Below, in pieces: positions 52,818-62,552 of a stretch of DNA of 64,000 bases. Both the position numbers and the translations under genes were made by a program. This DNA is from an uncultured Devosia sp. Its GTDB lineage: Bacteria > Pseudomonadota > Alphaproteobacteria > Rhizobiales > Devosiaceae. The notes beneath the pieces are model-generated. The model was given only the letters and a program-made list of their open reading frames with translations, ran no database searches and was not told where the DNA came from. The stretch covers positions 98,704 to 162,703 of the forward strand of contig NZ_CAJXJS010000002.1 of assembly GCF_913055165.1 (NCBI RefSeq), written 5' to 3'. How positions within the stretch are numbered: position 1 is the stretch's first letter; every line of letters starts with the position of its first letter.

Positions 52818-53858
52818 CTAGCCGGTCAACCGACCAAGCTGTGAGAACAGTCCGCCGCTGGCGAAGACCTCGACATAACGGCGCTGCTGGAAATAACCGT
52901 TGAGCGACACCCGGGGCAGTTGCGTCGGAGTCTTGAGGTGGTGGGGGTAAAGGCCGCCAGGACGCGTAGTCACCGCGGTGCGGAAACCCAATTCCCGCGC
53001 AAGGTCGAATTCCCTGGGGCCACATGAGAGCGGTCCGCCAAGGGGATAGGAAAAGTGGCGCGGCCTGATGCCGAACTGCGCCTCGATCACATCCACCGAT
53101 TGCGCCATTTCATTGCGCGCCTGCTCGAGGGGGAGCTTGGCCAATTCGTAGTGATGCACCGTGTGGGCGCCAATGGTGCAGAGCGGGTCGCCGGCGAACA
53201 AACGCAGTTGCTGCCAATCCATGATCAGGTCGCGACACTGCCGATCCAGATCGTAGCCATATGCCTTGGAGAACTCAGCCAGGAGTGTGAGGCGTTCAGG
53301 CTCTGGAAGTTTGCGCATCCGCCAATAGAGGCGATTGAAGGCGTCATTCTTCTGCGCCAGTGTTCGCGTTTCGACATACTCGGTATCTGCACCTTCAGTG
53401 AAGGCGACAGCGTCCTGACGGGCGATGATGTCCTCGATGGCCTGCCACCAGAGCTGGCCGACCCCGTCAACGAAGGCTGTCGGCACATAGAGCGTGAACG
53501 GCGCCTCGTGCTCCTGCAGGATCGGCAACGCAAATTGCAGATTGTCCTTATAGGCGTCGTCAAAGGTCAGGACAACGAAGGGGCGTCCCTTGCGAGGCGC
53601 GGCGAGGCGTTCCAGGGCCTCGTCCAGGCTGATGATGTCGATGCCCAGGTCGCGGATGCGCTCGAGGCAGTAGTCAAGAAAGTCTGGCTGGACCTGGAGG
53701 ATTGCGTTGGGAGAGAAATCTGCAGGGGTCTCTGGCAAAACGCGATGCAAGGTGAAGATCACGCCACGAGATCGCGACAGCAGCCTGAACAGACGCGGCA
53801 TGCCAGTCAGCCACAGCAGTTCGAAACTGGCACGGATAGCGGCGTATTTCAGCGACAT
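52818..53858 (-). CDS. Polysaccharide deacetylase (NodB-like)
   Basis: 346 residues, carbohydrate esterase family 4. The metal/catalytic Asp pair is in LTFDDAYKDN, the metal His pair in GAHTVHHYELAKL, and the substrate loop in FSYPLGG. A hydrophobic N-terminus is present but is not a clear signal peptide. It removes N-acetyl groups from GlcNAc-containing polysaccharide. It ends an apparent two-gene operon with the Wzc-like gene, 16 bases apart. In holdfast-type systems the comparable enzyme is HfsH, which is needed for adhesin retention. Confidence 0.9.
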   Translation of the reverse strand: MSLKYAAIRASFELLWLTGMPRLFRLLSRSRGVIFTLHRVLPETPADFSPNAILQVQPDFLDYCLERIRDLGIDIISLDEALERLAAPRKGRPFVVLTFDDAYKDNLQFALPILQEHEAPFTLYVPTAFVDGVGQLWWQAIEDIIARQDAVAFTEGADTEYVETRTLAQKNDAFNRLYWRMRKLPEPERLTLLAEFSKAYGYDLDRQCRDLIMDWQQLRLFAGDPLCTIGAHTVHHYELAKLPLEQARNEMAQSVDVIEAQFGIRPRHFSYPLGGPLSCGPREFDLARELGFRTAVTTRPGGLYPHHLKTPTQLPRVSLNGYFQQRRYVEVFASGGLFSQLGRLTG

Positions 53859-53874
53859 GAACAGAACTCGTCGC

Positions 53875-56304
53875 TCAAGCCGCGACCGGCTCGGCCAGGG
53901 CCGTGATCTCCACGCCTGTCAGGCCCGCATCCTTGAGCAGCCTGCGTGCTTCTTCTGCACGATCCAGTTCGCCATCGTCGTCCGCGACCAGCACAACCCG
54001 TCCACCCAACTCAATGAACATGTCCAGTGTGGATTTGCCGCCAACCTGGCCCGTCAGTACGACCACCACTTCGTAAATATCACCGAGAGCCTCAACCAGC
54101 GTGGTGGGCCGGGCGGAGCGACGATCAATCTCGGCACCCTGACCCCAGGTCACTTCAGCAAAGCCGTTGTCGGCGGACTTCTGCACGACATCGCCGAAAC
54201 TGGCGGCTCCGCTGCTGAGATCGCTAATGCCCGGCTCGTGTGAGCGCATACCGGTGCCTGCATCGATGAGCGCCACACTGACCCCCTTGGAGATCGCGTC
54301 GCCCACGATCTGCTCTGCCAACAGACGGCTGGACTGGCCGCTCCGATGGTCGGCGAGCAAGAGCAGATGCGTCCGGCGCAGGATGAGGTCGGAGACCAGA
54401 TCAGTGTAGCGGACGACACCCATCAGGGGCTTGGTGTTGGTTTCGACCACATCTGAAACACGGGCGTCGGTCGGCGGCTCCGGAGGCGCTGCCATCTCGA
54501 GTTCTTCGTCGTTCGCGACCAATATTTCGACTGGCTCATCCGCATCGTCCTCCGCTGGTGTCGTTGCGGCAGCGGTGGCGCTGCTTTCCATCAAGGCTCG
54601 AATGAAGGCCCGTGCGGCCTCGGGAGCCGGTTCGGATTGGTCCACTGCTGAGGGTTGCAGTGTCGAACTTGCGGGGCGCGGCGCGGAGTGCTCATCGACA
54701 GGGTCGGATATGACCAGATCTTCATCTCCCTGGAATGGCTCGATAGGATCAACCAGCTCACCGTCCGGGCCCAGGTCATCTGTCCCTTCGGCGCTGATCT
54801 TGTCGGACCCGGCACTTTCAATTCCCCAGCGCTGATCGGGATCGAGCTCTTCGGCATCAAATGGCGCCTCGTCGAGCGCGTCCGTGCTGGTTGGTCGCCG
54901 CACAACAGGTACCAGTGCCCGGCCCGACATCAGTTCGCTGAACGCCAGGGCGCCGACTTGCAGGACGAAGGACACCAGCCCTACGCCCATCATGATGAGT
55001 GCAGTCTTGGGCGAGGACGGCGTGACGGACGGAGCGGCTTCTGACACCACCCGTACGTCCGGCAGGGCCGAGTTGGTGTCTACCCGCGAAGAGGCCTCGT
55101 TGAAGCGCAAAAGGTAGGCTTCGAGAAGATCACGCTGGGCCTTTGCTTCACGCTCCAGACTATCAAGGGTCACCGACTCGCGCGTCGCCACGGAGGCGCT
55201 GGATTTCGCCCGGGCGAGTTCTGCCTCCAGCGAGTCGGCAATATCGGCCTCGATTTGCGCTTCCGCTTCAAGCGACGCGGCAACACGCCCACCTTCTATG
55301 CGGATCTGGTTGTTGAGTTCGGCAATCTGGGCATTGAGGGCGCGAATGGACGGATGATTTGACAGGAGAGTGGCCGAAAGCTGGGCCTGCTCGCCTTGCA
55401 GGCGAGCCTTCTCCTCGCTCAGGCGCTGAATGACAACCGACGCCTGCACGTCAGCCACGCCTTCTATTGGCTGGCCGCGCTCAATCAGGCCGCGAATGAG
55501 AGAGGCGCGCGAGAGAGCCGCATTCTTCCGCTCCAGGGCGGCAGTGATCTGCGTTGAAATGTTGGAGAGTTGCTGATCGAGGAGACTGGTATTGTTCTGG
55601 CCGTTGAAGAGATCGTTCTCGACCCTGAAATCGGCAACGGCAGACTCTGCCTCCTGAACACTTGAGCGCAGGCGGTCGATCTCGGCGCGTAGCCACCCGG
55701 TGGCGTCTGCTGTGTCGGAGATGGACAGTTGCGCGCGCCGGGCAACATGGGCCGAGGCTACGGCATTGGCCACGCGCGCTGACAGCTCAGGGTCGGTTGT
55801 ACTGACTGTTACCGAGATAATGCGAGAGTCGCGCTCCTGGGCGACACTCAGGCGATCATAAAGCGCATTCAGTACCGTCTCATCGATACTATTGGGTGTC
55901 GCCACGCGGCGGCCGACAATCTGCATGATCATGCCGATTGGGGAAAATCCCGATGCCATCCCGTTGAACTCGGGCACCGAGCGGAGGTCCAACTCATCAA
56001 TAACGCCGAGCAAGGTGTCGCGGGATTTCAACAGCTCGATTTGGCTGGAGACGACGCCAACCTCACTTCCGGAGGACGTCGGGACCTGCTCATTGGATGC
56101 ACGCACATAAGCGTTCGCACGCGGCTCCACCAGGATCGAGGCGGAGGAACTGTACATCCGTGGCTGAAACATCAGCACGACAAAAGTGGCAACCAGTAGC
56201 ACCAGCGTGATCAGAAGGATGCGCGGCAATCGCCGCACCATAGCCGACAACAAGGCCGCCACATCGATCCGCGTGTCGTCCATTGGTGGCTGTTCGTAGG
56301 TCAT
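53875..56304 (-). CDS. Wzc/GumC-like chain-length and export protein with degenerate kinase domain
   Basis: 809 residues. A Wzz domain begins near residue 12, with membrane span 1 at about 28-47 and span 2 at about 430-455, enclosing a long periplasmic coiled-coil region. An acidic linker (about 470-620) follows, rich in Asp/Glu/Pro. The last 180 residues resemble a BY-kinase Rossmann fold: VALIDAGTG (about 673) matches Walker A-prime, but the expected Walker A loop reads DHRSGQSSRL (about 651-660), lacking the Lys. No C-terminal Tyr cluster is present. It is therefore probably a catalytically inactive sensor or assembly module, like HfsA fused to an HfsB-type partner. Confidence 0.85.
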   Translation of the reverse strand: MTYEQPPMDDTRIDVAALLSAMVRRLPRILLITLVLLVATFVVLMFQPRMYSSSASILVEPRANAYVRASNEQVPTSSGSEVGVVSSQIELLKSRDTLLGVIDELDLRSVPEFNGMASGFSPIGMIMQIVGRRVATPNSIDETVLNALYDRLSVAQERDSRIISVTVSTTDPELSARVANAVASAHVARRAQLSISDTADATGWLRAEIDRLRSSVQEAESAVADFRVENDLFNGQNNTSLLDQQLSNISTQITAALERKNAALSRASLIRGLIERGQPIEGVADVQASVVIQRLSEEKARLQGEQAQLSATLLSNHPSIRALNAQIAELNNQIRIEGGRVAASLEAEAQIEADIADSLEAELARAKSSASVATRESVTLDSLEREAKAQRDLLEAYLLRFNEASSRVDTNSALPDVRVVSEAAPSVTPSSPKTALIMMGVGLVSFVLQVGALAFSELMSGRALVPVVRRPTSTDALDEAPFDAEELDPDQRWGIESAGSDKISAEGTDDLGPDGELVDPIEPFQGDEDLVISDPVDEHSAPRPASSTLQPSAVDQSEPAPEAARAFIRALMESSATAAATTPAEDDADEPVEILVANDEELEMAAPPEPPTDARVSDVVETNTKPLMGVVRYTDLVSDLILRRTHLLLLADHRSGQSSRLLAEQIVGDAISKGVSVALIDAGTGMRSHEPGISDLSSGAASFGDVVQKSADNGFAEVTWGQGAEIDRRSARPTTLVEALGDIYEVVVVLTGQVGGKSTLDMFIELGGRVVLVADDDGELDRAEEARRLLKDAGLTGVEITALAEPVAA

Positions 56305-56407
56305 GGCAAGCCCCTCAGTATTGCCCCAGAGCTACGCCAGACGTGGTCAATATTCGGTTAACCTGCGCTGCATTGCGCAACCAAGCGCCTCATGCATAAG
56401 CGAAATC

Positions 56408-56415
56408 TTAACCAT
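56408..56415. promoter_or_regulatory. CtrA half-site-like TTAACCAT
   Basis: Exact TTAACCAT half-site 11 bases upstream of the Wza-like start, and a partial one (TTAACCTG) at 56358-56365, in the divergent promoter region. An 8-mer can occur by chance, so this is a hint only. Confidence 0.3.
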
Positions 56416-56426
56416 GAAAGACCAAA

Positions 56427-57008
56427 ATGAGGTCATTTCTAAAGCTAGGGATTCTTATGCACTGGCTACCCATTTTCGCTGCCCTTATGTCGGTAACGCT
56501 TGTTGGCTGCGCAACTACGCGGCCAGCAACATATCTGGTCGACACGAAGGGTCCGTATCAGCTCGATACGGGCGATATTGTAAGGGTAACCGTTTACGGT
56601 GATGCCGAGTTGAGCAAGAGCTACAAGGTGGACGACAAGGGTGCGATCGCCTTCCCGCTCGTTGGGCCCGTGCCTGTGCGTGGTGCTACGACGGAGGATG
56701 CCGCGCGCCGTCTCGCCCGGGCGCTTTCCAACGGCTATATGCGCAACCCCGATGTTGCGATTGAAGTCGACCAGTACCGCCCCTTCTTCATTCAAGGCGA
56801 GATCAAGACTGCTGGCCAATATCCCTATGTCTACGGCATGACCGTTCGGGCTGCAGTGAGCACGGCGGGCGGGTATACTGAGACTGCTGATCGTGATCGC
56901 GCCGTAGTCTATCGTCGTCAGGGCAACGAAATGGCCAAGGGCGCTGTCGATCTCGACTTCCCCATCTTTCCTGGTGACACGATCGTGGTGCAGGAGCGCT
57001 GGTTCTAG
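56427..57008 (+). CDS. Polysaccharide export lipoprotein (Wza/HfsD-like)
   Basis: 193 residues. A lipoprotein signal with lipobox LVGC precedes a Poly_export domain (YQLDTGDIVRVTVYGDAELS to about 105) and an SLBB domain (FFIQGEIKTAGQYPYVYGMTV, about 115-155). It should form the outer-membrane end of the export channel above the Wzc-like protein. It is short, having only one SLBB repeat, as in many alphaproteobacterial export lipoproteins. ATG 56427 gives a positively charged n-region; ATG 56457 is an alternative. Its stop shares a base with the next gene's start. Confidence 0.88.
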   Translation: MRSFLKLGILMHWLPIFAALMSVTLVGCATTRPATYLVDTKGPYQLDTGDIVRVTVYGDAELSKSYKVDDKGAIAFPLVGPVPVRGATTEDAARRLARALSNGYMRNPDVAIEVDQYRPFFIQGEIKTAGQYPYVYGMTVRAAVSTAGGYTETADRDRAVVYRRQGNEMAKGAVDLDFPIFPGDTIVVQERWF

Positions 57009-58144
57009 TGTCCCACACCCATGGGTTTCGCATCCTGCAAATCCTCCGGGCGCCCGTCGGTGGACTGTTCCGGCACGTAGCCGATCTGACCAGATATCTT
57101 GCCGCCAAGGGCCACAGCATTGGGTTGGTAGTCGATAGCGAAGCCAATGACGCGCAGACCGAAACACTTCTGACGGCACTCGCGCAGCACGCAGAGTTGG
57201 GTATTCACCGGTATCCGATGCCGCGTCTGTTCGGCCGGGGCGACCTGTCGACGCCGTTCGCCGTCCGGGCGCTGGCAAGTCGACTCCACATCGACATCCT
57301 TCATGGACACGGTGCCAAGGGCGGATTTTATGCCCGCCTGGCTTCGATCGGGCAAAGGCGTGTCAAGGTCTTCTACACGCCGCATGGCGGGGTGCTGCAC
57401 TTTCCGGCGACAAAAATGTCAGGCCGAGTCTTTCATCGCATCGAGCGCCTGCTGATGCAGCGAACCGACGCGATCATCTTCGAAAGCGCCTATGCGGAAA
57501 GAACCTATTCGGCCTTGATCGGAGCACCGACCTGCAGGAGCGCCGTCATCCACAACGGACTCAGGGCCGAGGAGTTCGAGCCCGTTGCCTCCCAGGATCG
57601 TGCATCCGACTTTGTGTTTGTCGGGGAATTGCGGGCGCTCAAGGGAATATTCCCCCTGGTGGATGCACTGGCACAGGTCAACCGCCCTGACGGGCAACCA
57701 GCCACAATGGTCATGGCTGGAGACGGGCCGGACCGCGCAGCACTCGAGGGACGCATAAGCGAACTCAAGCTTCAGGGGCGCATCCGGCTGGTTGGGTCAC
57801 AACCGGCACGCTCGGTCTTCGCGCAAGGTCGCTGCGCCGTGGTGCCGTCATTGGCGGAATCCCTGCCCTATGTCGTTCTGGAGGCGGCCGCCGCACAGCT
57901 CCCGGTTATCGCAACCAATGTGGGCGGCATTCCAGAGATCTTCGGACCTACGGCCGACAGCCTGATCGAAGCGGGGGATACCAAAGTCCTTGCCGATGCC
58001 ATGAACAAGGCGCTCGCCAATCCCCAGGCTGCTCGTACCGAAGCTCGTGCAAGGCTGGATCACATCGCTGCCGGGTTCTCGGTCGAGCGCATGGCAAGCG
58101 CTATTGAGCAGCTTTATGAGGGACAACCTCACGGTAACCCTTAG
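57008..58144 (+). CDS. GT4-family glycosyltransferase
   Basis: 378 residues, GT-B fold. The N-terminal acceptor half starts FRILQILRAPVGGLFRHV, and HGHGAKGGFYARLAS is typical of the family. The donor-binding half holds FVGELRALKGIFPLVDAL, AGDGPDR and the EX7E-like VPSLAESLPYVVLEAAAAQLPVIATNVGGIPE. It adds a sugar to the lipid-linked repeat unit on the cytoplasmic face. GTG 57008 overlaps the Wza stop by one base, so translation is coupled. Confidence 0.9.
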   Translation: MSHTHGFRILQILRAPVGGLFRHVADLTRYLAAKGHSIGLVVDSEANDAQTETLLTALAQHAELGIHRYPMPRLFGRGDLSTPFAVRALASRLHIDILHGHGAKGGFYARLASIGQRRVKVFYTPHGGVLHFPATKMSGRVFHRIERLLMQRTDAIIFESAYAERTYSALIGAPTCRSAVIHNGLRAEEFEPVASQDRASDFVFVGELRALKGIFPLVDALAQVNRPDGQPATMVMAGDGPDRAALEGRISELKLQGRIRLVGSQPARSVFAQGRCAVVPSLAESLPYVVLEAAAAQLPVIATNVGGIPEIFGPTADSLIEAGDTKVLADAMNKALANPQAARTEARARLDHIAAGFSVERMASAIEQLYEGQPHGNP

Positions 58145-58237
58145 GGAAATCTGCGGCTCTGCCTCCAAAGATTTCACTGAGTATAAAGGTCTGCCGCGCA
58201 ACGGTACCGATACAAATCAGAAGCTTCGGTAACCCCA

Positions 58238-59755
58238 ATGTATCGCGTCGACCCCAAGAAGGCCATCGAGAGCCACGCCTCGCGCCAGGACACACCCAAT
58301 GATGCCAAGCTGTCCGATCGCGCCGAGCAGATCATCGCCTCGCCGGTCGAACGGACATATTCTGGTGCGGTGATTGCCGGCATCGCGCAGATTGCCGAGG
58401 CTGGCATTCTGGCGATCCTGGGCTACGCGATCTATCTGGTCTATGTGGAGCCGGGCCAGGAAGGGTTCTACGTACCGATCATCCTAGCCAGCGTCCTAAT
58501 TACCAATATTGCCCTGAACGCCGCGCGTTCTCATCGCATCAGCGCCTACCGCACCAAAGCCTCGCAAATGGGCCGGGTCATCGGCGCATGGAGTGGCGTC
58601 ATGCTGATCCTGACTGCAGGGCTCTTCCTGTTCAAGGCAGGAGACATGGTTTCGCGCGTGTGGCTGTTGTCGTGGTTTCTTACCGGCGCCGTGGCGCTGG
58701 TGGCATATCGCCTGCTCCTGCGCGGGCTTGTTCTGAGGTGGACCGATCAGGGCCGGTTGAAGCGCCGGACCGTCATCGTGGGTGGCGGCGACGATGCGGC
58801 GCTGCTGATCGAGCGGATCAAGGCGAGCGCGGACAAGGACATCAATTTGCTGGGGCTTTTCGATGACCGCGTCGGCGAACGGTCCCCCGACATGGTTTCA
58901 GGTTACGACAAGCTGGGAAAAGTCTCGGAACTGATTGAGTTCGCGCGGCGTACGCCAGTCGATCTCGTGATTGTCTCGATGCCGCTTTCGGCAGAGAAAC
59001 GCGTGCTGGACATGTTGACGCAGCTCTGGGTGCTGCCGGTCGATATCCGGCTCTCCGCCCACGCCAGCAAGTTGCGCTTCACCGAGAAGGCCTATTCCTA
59101 TGTCGGCGACCTGCCCGTGCTCGATATGGCCGACCGCCCGATTTCCGACTGGAACCTGGTGTTCAAGTGGGTTTTCGACAAAGTCGTGGCGGCCACCGCG
59201 CTGATCCTGCTGTCTCCAGTGATGCTGGTGACCGCCATTGCGATCAAGCTGGAGAGTAAGGGGCCGATCTTCTTCATGCAGAACCGGCACGGCTTCAATA
59301 ATGAGCTGATCCGCATCTACAAGTTTCGCTCCATGCGGACGGACATGCTGGACGCCACGGCCGCAAAGCTGGTCACAAAGGACGATCCACGGGTTACCAG
59401 GGTGGGCAAGTTCATCCGTCGTACGTCGATCGATGAGCTGCCGCAGCTGATCAATGTGCTCAAGGGTGAACTCTCTATCGTCGGCCCGCGTCCCCATGCC
59501 TTGCACGCCAAGGCTGCCAACCAGCTCTATTACGAAGCAGTGGAAGGATATTTCGCGCGTCATCGTGTCAAGCCGGGCATGACCGGCTGGGCACAGATCA
59601 ACGGATGGCGCGGAGAAACCGACACGATCGACAAGATCATGCAGCGGGTGAACCACGACCTTTACTATATCGAACACTGGTCGATCCTGTTCGATCTCTA
59701 CATTGTCGCGATGACGCCAGTGTCGCTCGTGTCCAAGAACGAGAACGCCTATTGA
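58238..59755 (+). CDS. Undecaprenyl-phosphate sugar phosphotransferase (WcaJ/HfsE-like)
   Basis: 505 residues. Four or five N-terminal membrane spans, a CoA-binding-like Rossmann region (RRTVIVGGGDDAALLIERI), and a C-terminal bacterial sugar transferase domain (about 305-500). Catalytic and substrate motifs include KFRSMRTDM, RRTSIDELPQLINVLKGELSI and VGPRPHALH; the closing segment is KPGMTGWAQINGWRG. It starts repeat-unit synthesis by moving a hexose-1-phosphate onto undecaprenyl phosphate. It follows the GT4 gene after 93 bases. Confidence 0.93.
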   Translation: MYRVDPKKAIESHASRQDTPNDAKLSDRAEQIIASPVERTYSGAVIAGIAQIAEAGILAILGYAIYLVYVEPGQEGFYVPIILASVLITNIALNAARSHRISAYRTKASQMGRVIGAWSGVMLILTAGLFLFKAGDMVSRVWLLSWFLTGAVALVAYRLLLRGLVLRWTDQGRLKRRTVIVGGGDDAALLIERIKASADKDINLLGLFDDRVGERSPDMVSGYDKLGKVSELIEFARRTPVDLVIVSMPLSAEKRVLDMLTQLWVLPVDIRLSAHASKLRFTEKAYSYVGDLPVLDMADRPISDWNLVFKWVFDKVVAATALILLSPVMLVTAIAIKLESKGPIFFMQNRHGFNNELIRIYKFRSMRTDMLDATAAKLVTKDDPRVTRVGKFIRRTSIDELPQLINVLKGELSIVGPRPHALHAKAANQLYYEAVEGYFARHRVKPGMTGWAQINGWRGETDTIDKIMQRVNHDLYYIEHWSILFDLYIVAMTPVSLVSKNENAY

Positions 59756-61041
59756 GCAGCTTCGGAACCACGCAGCTGGCCATGGGCGAGGCTGAGCGCG
59801 AGATGCCCGGCCTTGAGTTTGTGCGTTCCCGGGCGGCTCGCGCGCTGGATTGGGCGGTGGCGCTGTGGGTTTTCAGCGGGTTCTTCGTTTTCGTCGAGCC
59901 CTCGCCCTATGAACTGACTTTCCTTCTGGTTCTGGCCGTCTCGATCCTTGCCGGGCTTGGCCTTTTTCGATCAACGCTGGGACTGCTGGGGATCATCCTG
60001 GCGTTCACCCCCTTTGCGCTGATCGCCGTCTTTCAGGTTCGGCATACAAGCGTGACCGACGCGCTGATCTTCACTTTGGTCACTATTTTCTTGCTGTTGA
60101 CGTCCTATGTTGCGGCGAACTACGTGGCCGAAAAGACCGTGCCGCGCATGCGCCTGGTGGTGGCGGCCTACACAGTGGCAGCGGTACTCGCTGCGGCCAT
60201 CGCCATCCTCGCCTATCTGCGCCTGATGCCAGCATCAGACCTGTTTCTGCTCTATGGCCGCGCTCGTGCGACATTCAAGGACCCGAACGTATTCGGGCCG
60301 TTCCTCGTTCTGCCGGCAATGTATGCCCTGCAACGCCTGCTCCTGGCCAACTCCCTGAAGACCATGGTGCTTTCAGGGACGGTCTATCTGGTTCTGTTTG
60401 TAGGCGTATTCGTCAGTTTCTCCCGCGCGGCGTGGGGTCACTTCGCGGCGTCATCGCTGATCGTGCTGGCGCTGGTATTCCTGCTTGAGGCCGGCGGCCG
60501 GGAGAAGGTGCGCATCATCCTGGTCTCGATTGCTGGCGCATTGATGTTGCTGGTGGCGCTGGCAGGTCTGCTTTCGATTCCCGCAGTGGCGGACTTGTTC
60601 GAAACACGAACCGCCTCGCAGAACTACGACACAGGAGAAACCGGCCGGTTTGGACGGCAGGGATATGCGTTCGAGCTGGCGCTGGAACACCCATGGGGTA
60701 TAGGGCCCGGGGAATTCAGCCAATTACGCATCATGGAAGAGCCGCACAATGTCTATGTGACGGTGCTGCATGTTTATGGTTGGGGCGGTGGCGTGATGTT
60801 CTATGTGCTGATCGGGCTGTCCCTTTGGAAAGGCGCCCTACTTCTGGCGCGCCCGTCGCCCTACCGGCTGATGGCCATACCGCTTATGGCAACCTTCACT
60901 ATGGTGATGCTCGAATCGGCCATTATCGACAGCGACCACTGGCGCCACGTCTATCTTCTGATCGGGCTGATCTGGGGTCTGTCCAGCGCGGCCGGGCGCG
61001 ACTTGCGCCTTTGGGCCCCACGGACGGAGACCGTGATCTAG
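59752..61041 (+). CDS. O-antigen ligase/polymerase-like membrane protein (Wzy/HfsC-like)
   Basis: 429 residues with about ten membrane spans. The periplasmic loop of the Wzy_C type includes TGRFGRQGYAFELALEHPWGIGPGEFS and EEPHNVYVTVLHVYGWGGG, with the catalytic-type Arg and His. It polymerises or ligates repeat units in the periplasm. A TTG at 59752 overlaps the previous stop codon by 4 bases; ATG 59782 is an alternative start, still upstream of span 1. Confidence 0.86.
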   Translation: MSSFGTTQLAMGEAEREMPGLEFVRSRAARALDWAVALWVFSGFFVFVEPSPYELTFLLVLAVSILAGLGLFRSTLGLLGIILAFTPFALIAVFQVRHTSVTDALIFTLVTIFLLLTSYVAANYVAEKTVPRMRLVVAAYTVAAVLAAAIAILAYLRLMPASDLFLLYGRARATFKDPNVFGPFLVLPAMYALQRLLLANSLKTMVLSGTVYLVLFVGVFVSFSRAAWGHFAASSLIVLALVFLLEAGGREKVRIILVSIAGALMLLVALAGLLSIPAVADLFETRTASQNYDTGETGRFGRQGYAFELALEHPWGIGPGEFSQLRIMEEPHNVYVTVLHVYGWGGGVMFYVLIGLSLWKGALLLARPSPYRLMAIPLMATFTMVMLESAIIDSDHWRHVYLLIGLIWGLSSAAGRDLRLWAPRTETVI

Positions 61042-61045
61042 ACGA

Positions 61046-62020
61046 TCAGGACCAGATGGGTCCGTGCAAGTAGCGATCCGCCAATGCCGCCGTGCCCTCG
61101 GCAAAGCCTGGCATGTGGGTTTGAGCCAAGTTCGTCTCGCTATGGGAACCAATCCAGGCCAGCAGTGCCATGCGGCGCAGCATGACCATTGAATCGAGCA
61201 TGGTGATGTCATGCTTCGATAGCGGGCGAACGGCTTGATACGCATCCAGCCATGCGGCCTTGAGCGCCGGTACCGCCTTGTGGGTTTCGTGAAAGGAGAT
61301 GGCTGCGGCGAAGTCGTAGCCGAACCAGCACAGGCCACAATCGTCAAAGTCTATGAGACTCACCTGGTCGCCATGCACCAGGAGATTGCCCAGGCGCATG
61401 TCGGCGTGGATCAGGCCATAGCGGTCGGGTCCCGTGCCATAGTCAGCCAGCCGCTCGCGCAGGACACGTTCGGCGCGCCCGAGCAGGGATCGCATATCTG
61501 AGGACACGCCAGGCGCGGTCCGCCAGTCCCCCCAGAGCCCGTCGGCATCCAAAATCACGTTTGCTGTCCAAGCCTGACGTTCAAAGCCGTCCGGACGCTG
61601 CCATTGCGTGGTGTGCAGGTGCAGACCGGCGGCGTATTGGCCAAGAACTGAGAACAACTCGACCAGATTGCTCTCGGGCGATGGTTCCTGTCCGGCAATG
61701 AAATGAAACAGCACGGCGTATTGCCGATCACCGGACGGCGTCGAGAAACGCTGTAGAAGCCTGCCATTGCTGCCAGCTATCGGCTCGGGAATGGCCAGTT
61801 CGGTCTGTCGGTGCAGGGCCTCAAGCCAAGCCAGTTCGCTTTCGATATTCGCAGCGCTCTGGTAGTCGGGCCGATGGACCCGCAGGCAGTAGGCCTCGCC
61901 AGAGGGCTGCGAGAACAGAAACGTGTGGTTTTCGGAGTGATTGATCAGCCGCGGCGTTGTCTCGGCCAGTTCATCCCAGAGCGGAATGGCGTCTTCCAGG
62001 TCGCTCACCTGTAGCGGCAT
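61046..62020 (-). CDS. APH/SrkA-like phosphotransferase
   Basis: 324-residue kinase-like protein of the aminoglycoside phosphotransferase superfamily. The Brenner motif is LIHADMRLGNLLVHG and the metal motif is LIDFDDCGLCWFGYD. The N-lobe nucleotide loop is INHSENHTFLF. It resembles homoserine kinase-type and stress-response kinases rather than antibiotic-resistance enzymes. It faces the polysaccharide cluster convergently, ending 4 bases after it. The substrate is unknown. Confidence 0.85.
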   Translation of the reverse strand: MPLQVSDLEDAIPLWDELAETTPRLINHSENHTFLFSQPSGEAYCLRVHRPDYQSAANIESELAWLEALHRQTELAIPEPIAGSNGRLLQRFSTPSGDRQYAVLFHFIAGQEPSPESNLVELFSVLGQYAAGLHLHTTQWQRPDGFERQAWTANVILDADGLWGDWRTAPGVSSDMRSLLGRAERVLRERLADYGTGPDRYGLIHADMRLGNLLVHGDQVSLIDFDDCGLCWFGYDFAAAISFHETHKAVPALKAAWLDAYQAVRPLSKHDITMLDSMVMLRRMALLAWIGSHSETNLAQTHMPGFAEGTAALADRYLHGPIWS

Positions 62021-62079
62021 GGCAGGCTCCAGCTATGAGGCGGGACGCCTCTTGGGCCCGCGAGCAGCACCAGGATGAA

Positions 62080-62156
62080 TGGTCGGAGCGGCCGGATTTG
62101 AACCGACGACCCTTTGTCCCCCAGACAAATGCGCTACCAGGCTGCGCTACGCCCCG
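62080..62156 (-). tRNA. tRNA-Pro(GGG)
   Basis: Minus-strand cloverleaf: acceptor CGGGGCG pairs with CGCTCCG with one G-U pair, anticodon stem TTTGT/ACAAA with GGG in the loop, TTC-containing T-loop, CCA encoded. It complements the UGG isoacceptor at 1886. Confidence 0.95.
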
Positions 62157-62552
62157 ACTGCGCGGAGACATAGAGATTCCGGGCCTTTAGCGCAACCCCG
62201 TTTTTGAGGTGGGTGTGAACAAACAAGGACGATACAGGTCTGAGCGGGCAGGCATGAGGCTAAAGATCCCACGAAGTCCCACGGCTATGGACACTCCGCT
62301 CCGGGTTCATTCCAACCGGATAGCTCGGTCCCATCGTGAGAATATGTGAGAAGGTTGATATGGCTTCAACGCCCGGCATGCAGAACCGCCAAAATGGAAA
62401 CGGCTTAGCTCCAGTCGCCCGCGGTAACACAGTTCGGAAAACCCACTGTCGGCAGATCACCCCTTCCCCGGCTTATGGCACGTCTTCGTCTCTGCCCGCT
62501 CGCCCAGCCACCGGTCCTGACACACGTAACCGACTGGCCGCTGACCAGCCCG
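62157..62552. other. 396-base region without a convincing gene
   Basis: Between the tRNA-Pro and the end of the sulfatase gene. Short open frames here have no ribosome site and low-complexity composition. I see no hairpin strong enough for a terminator and no tRNA-like fold. Confidence 0.6.
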
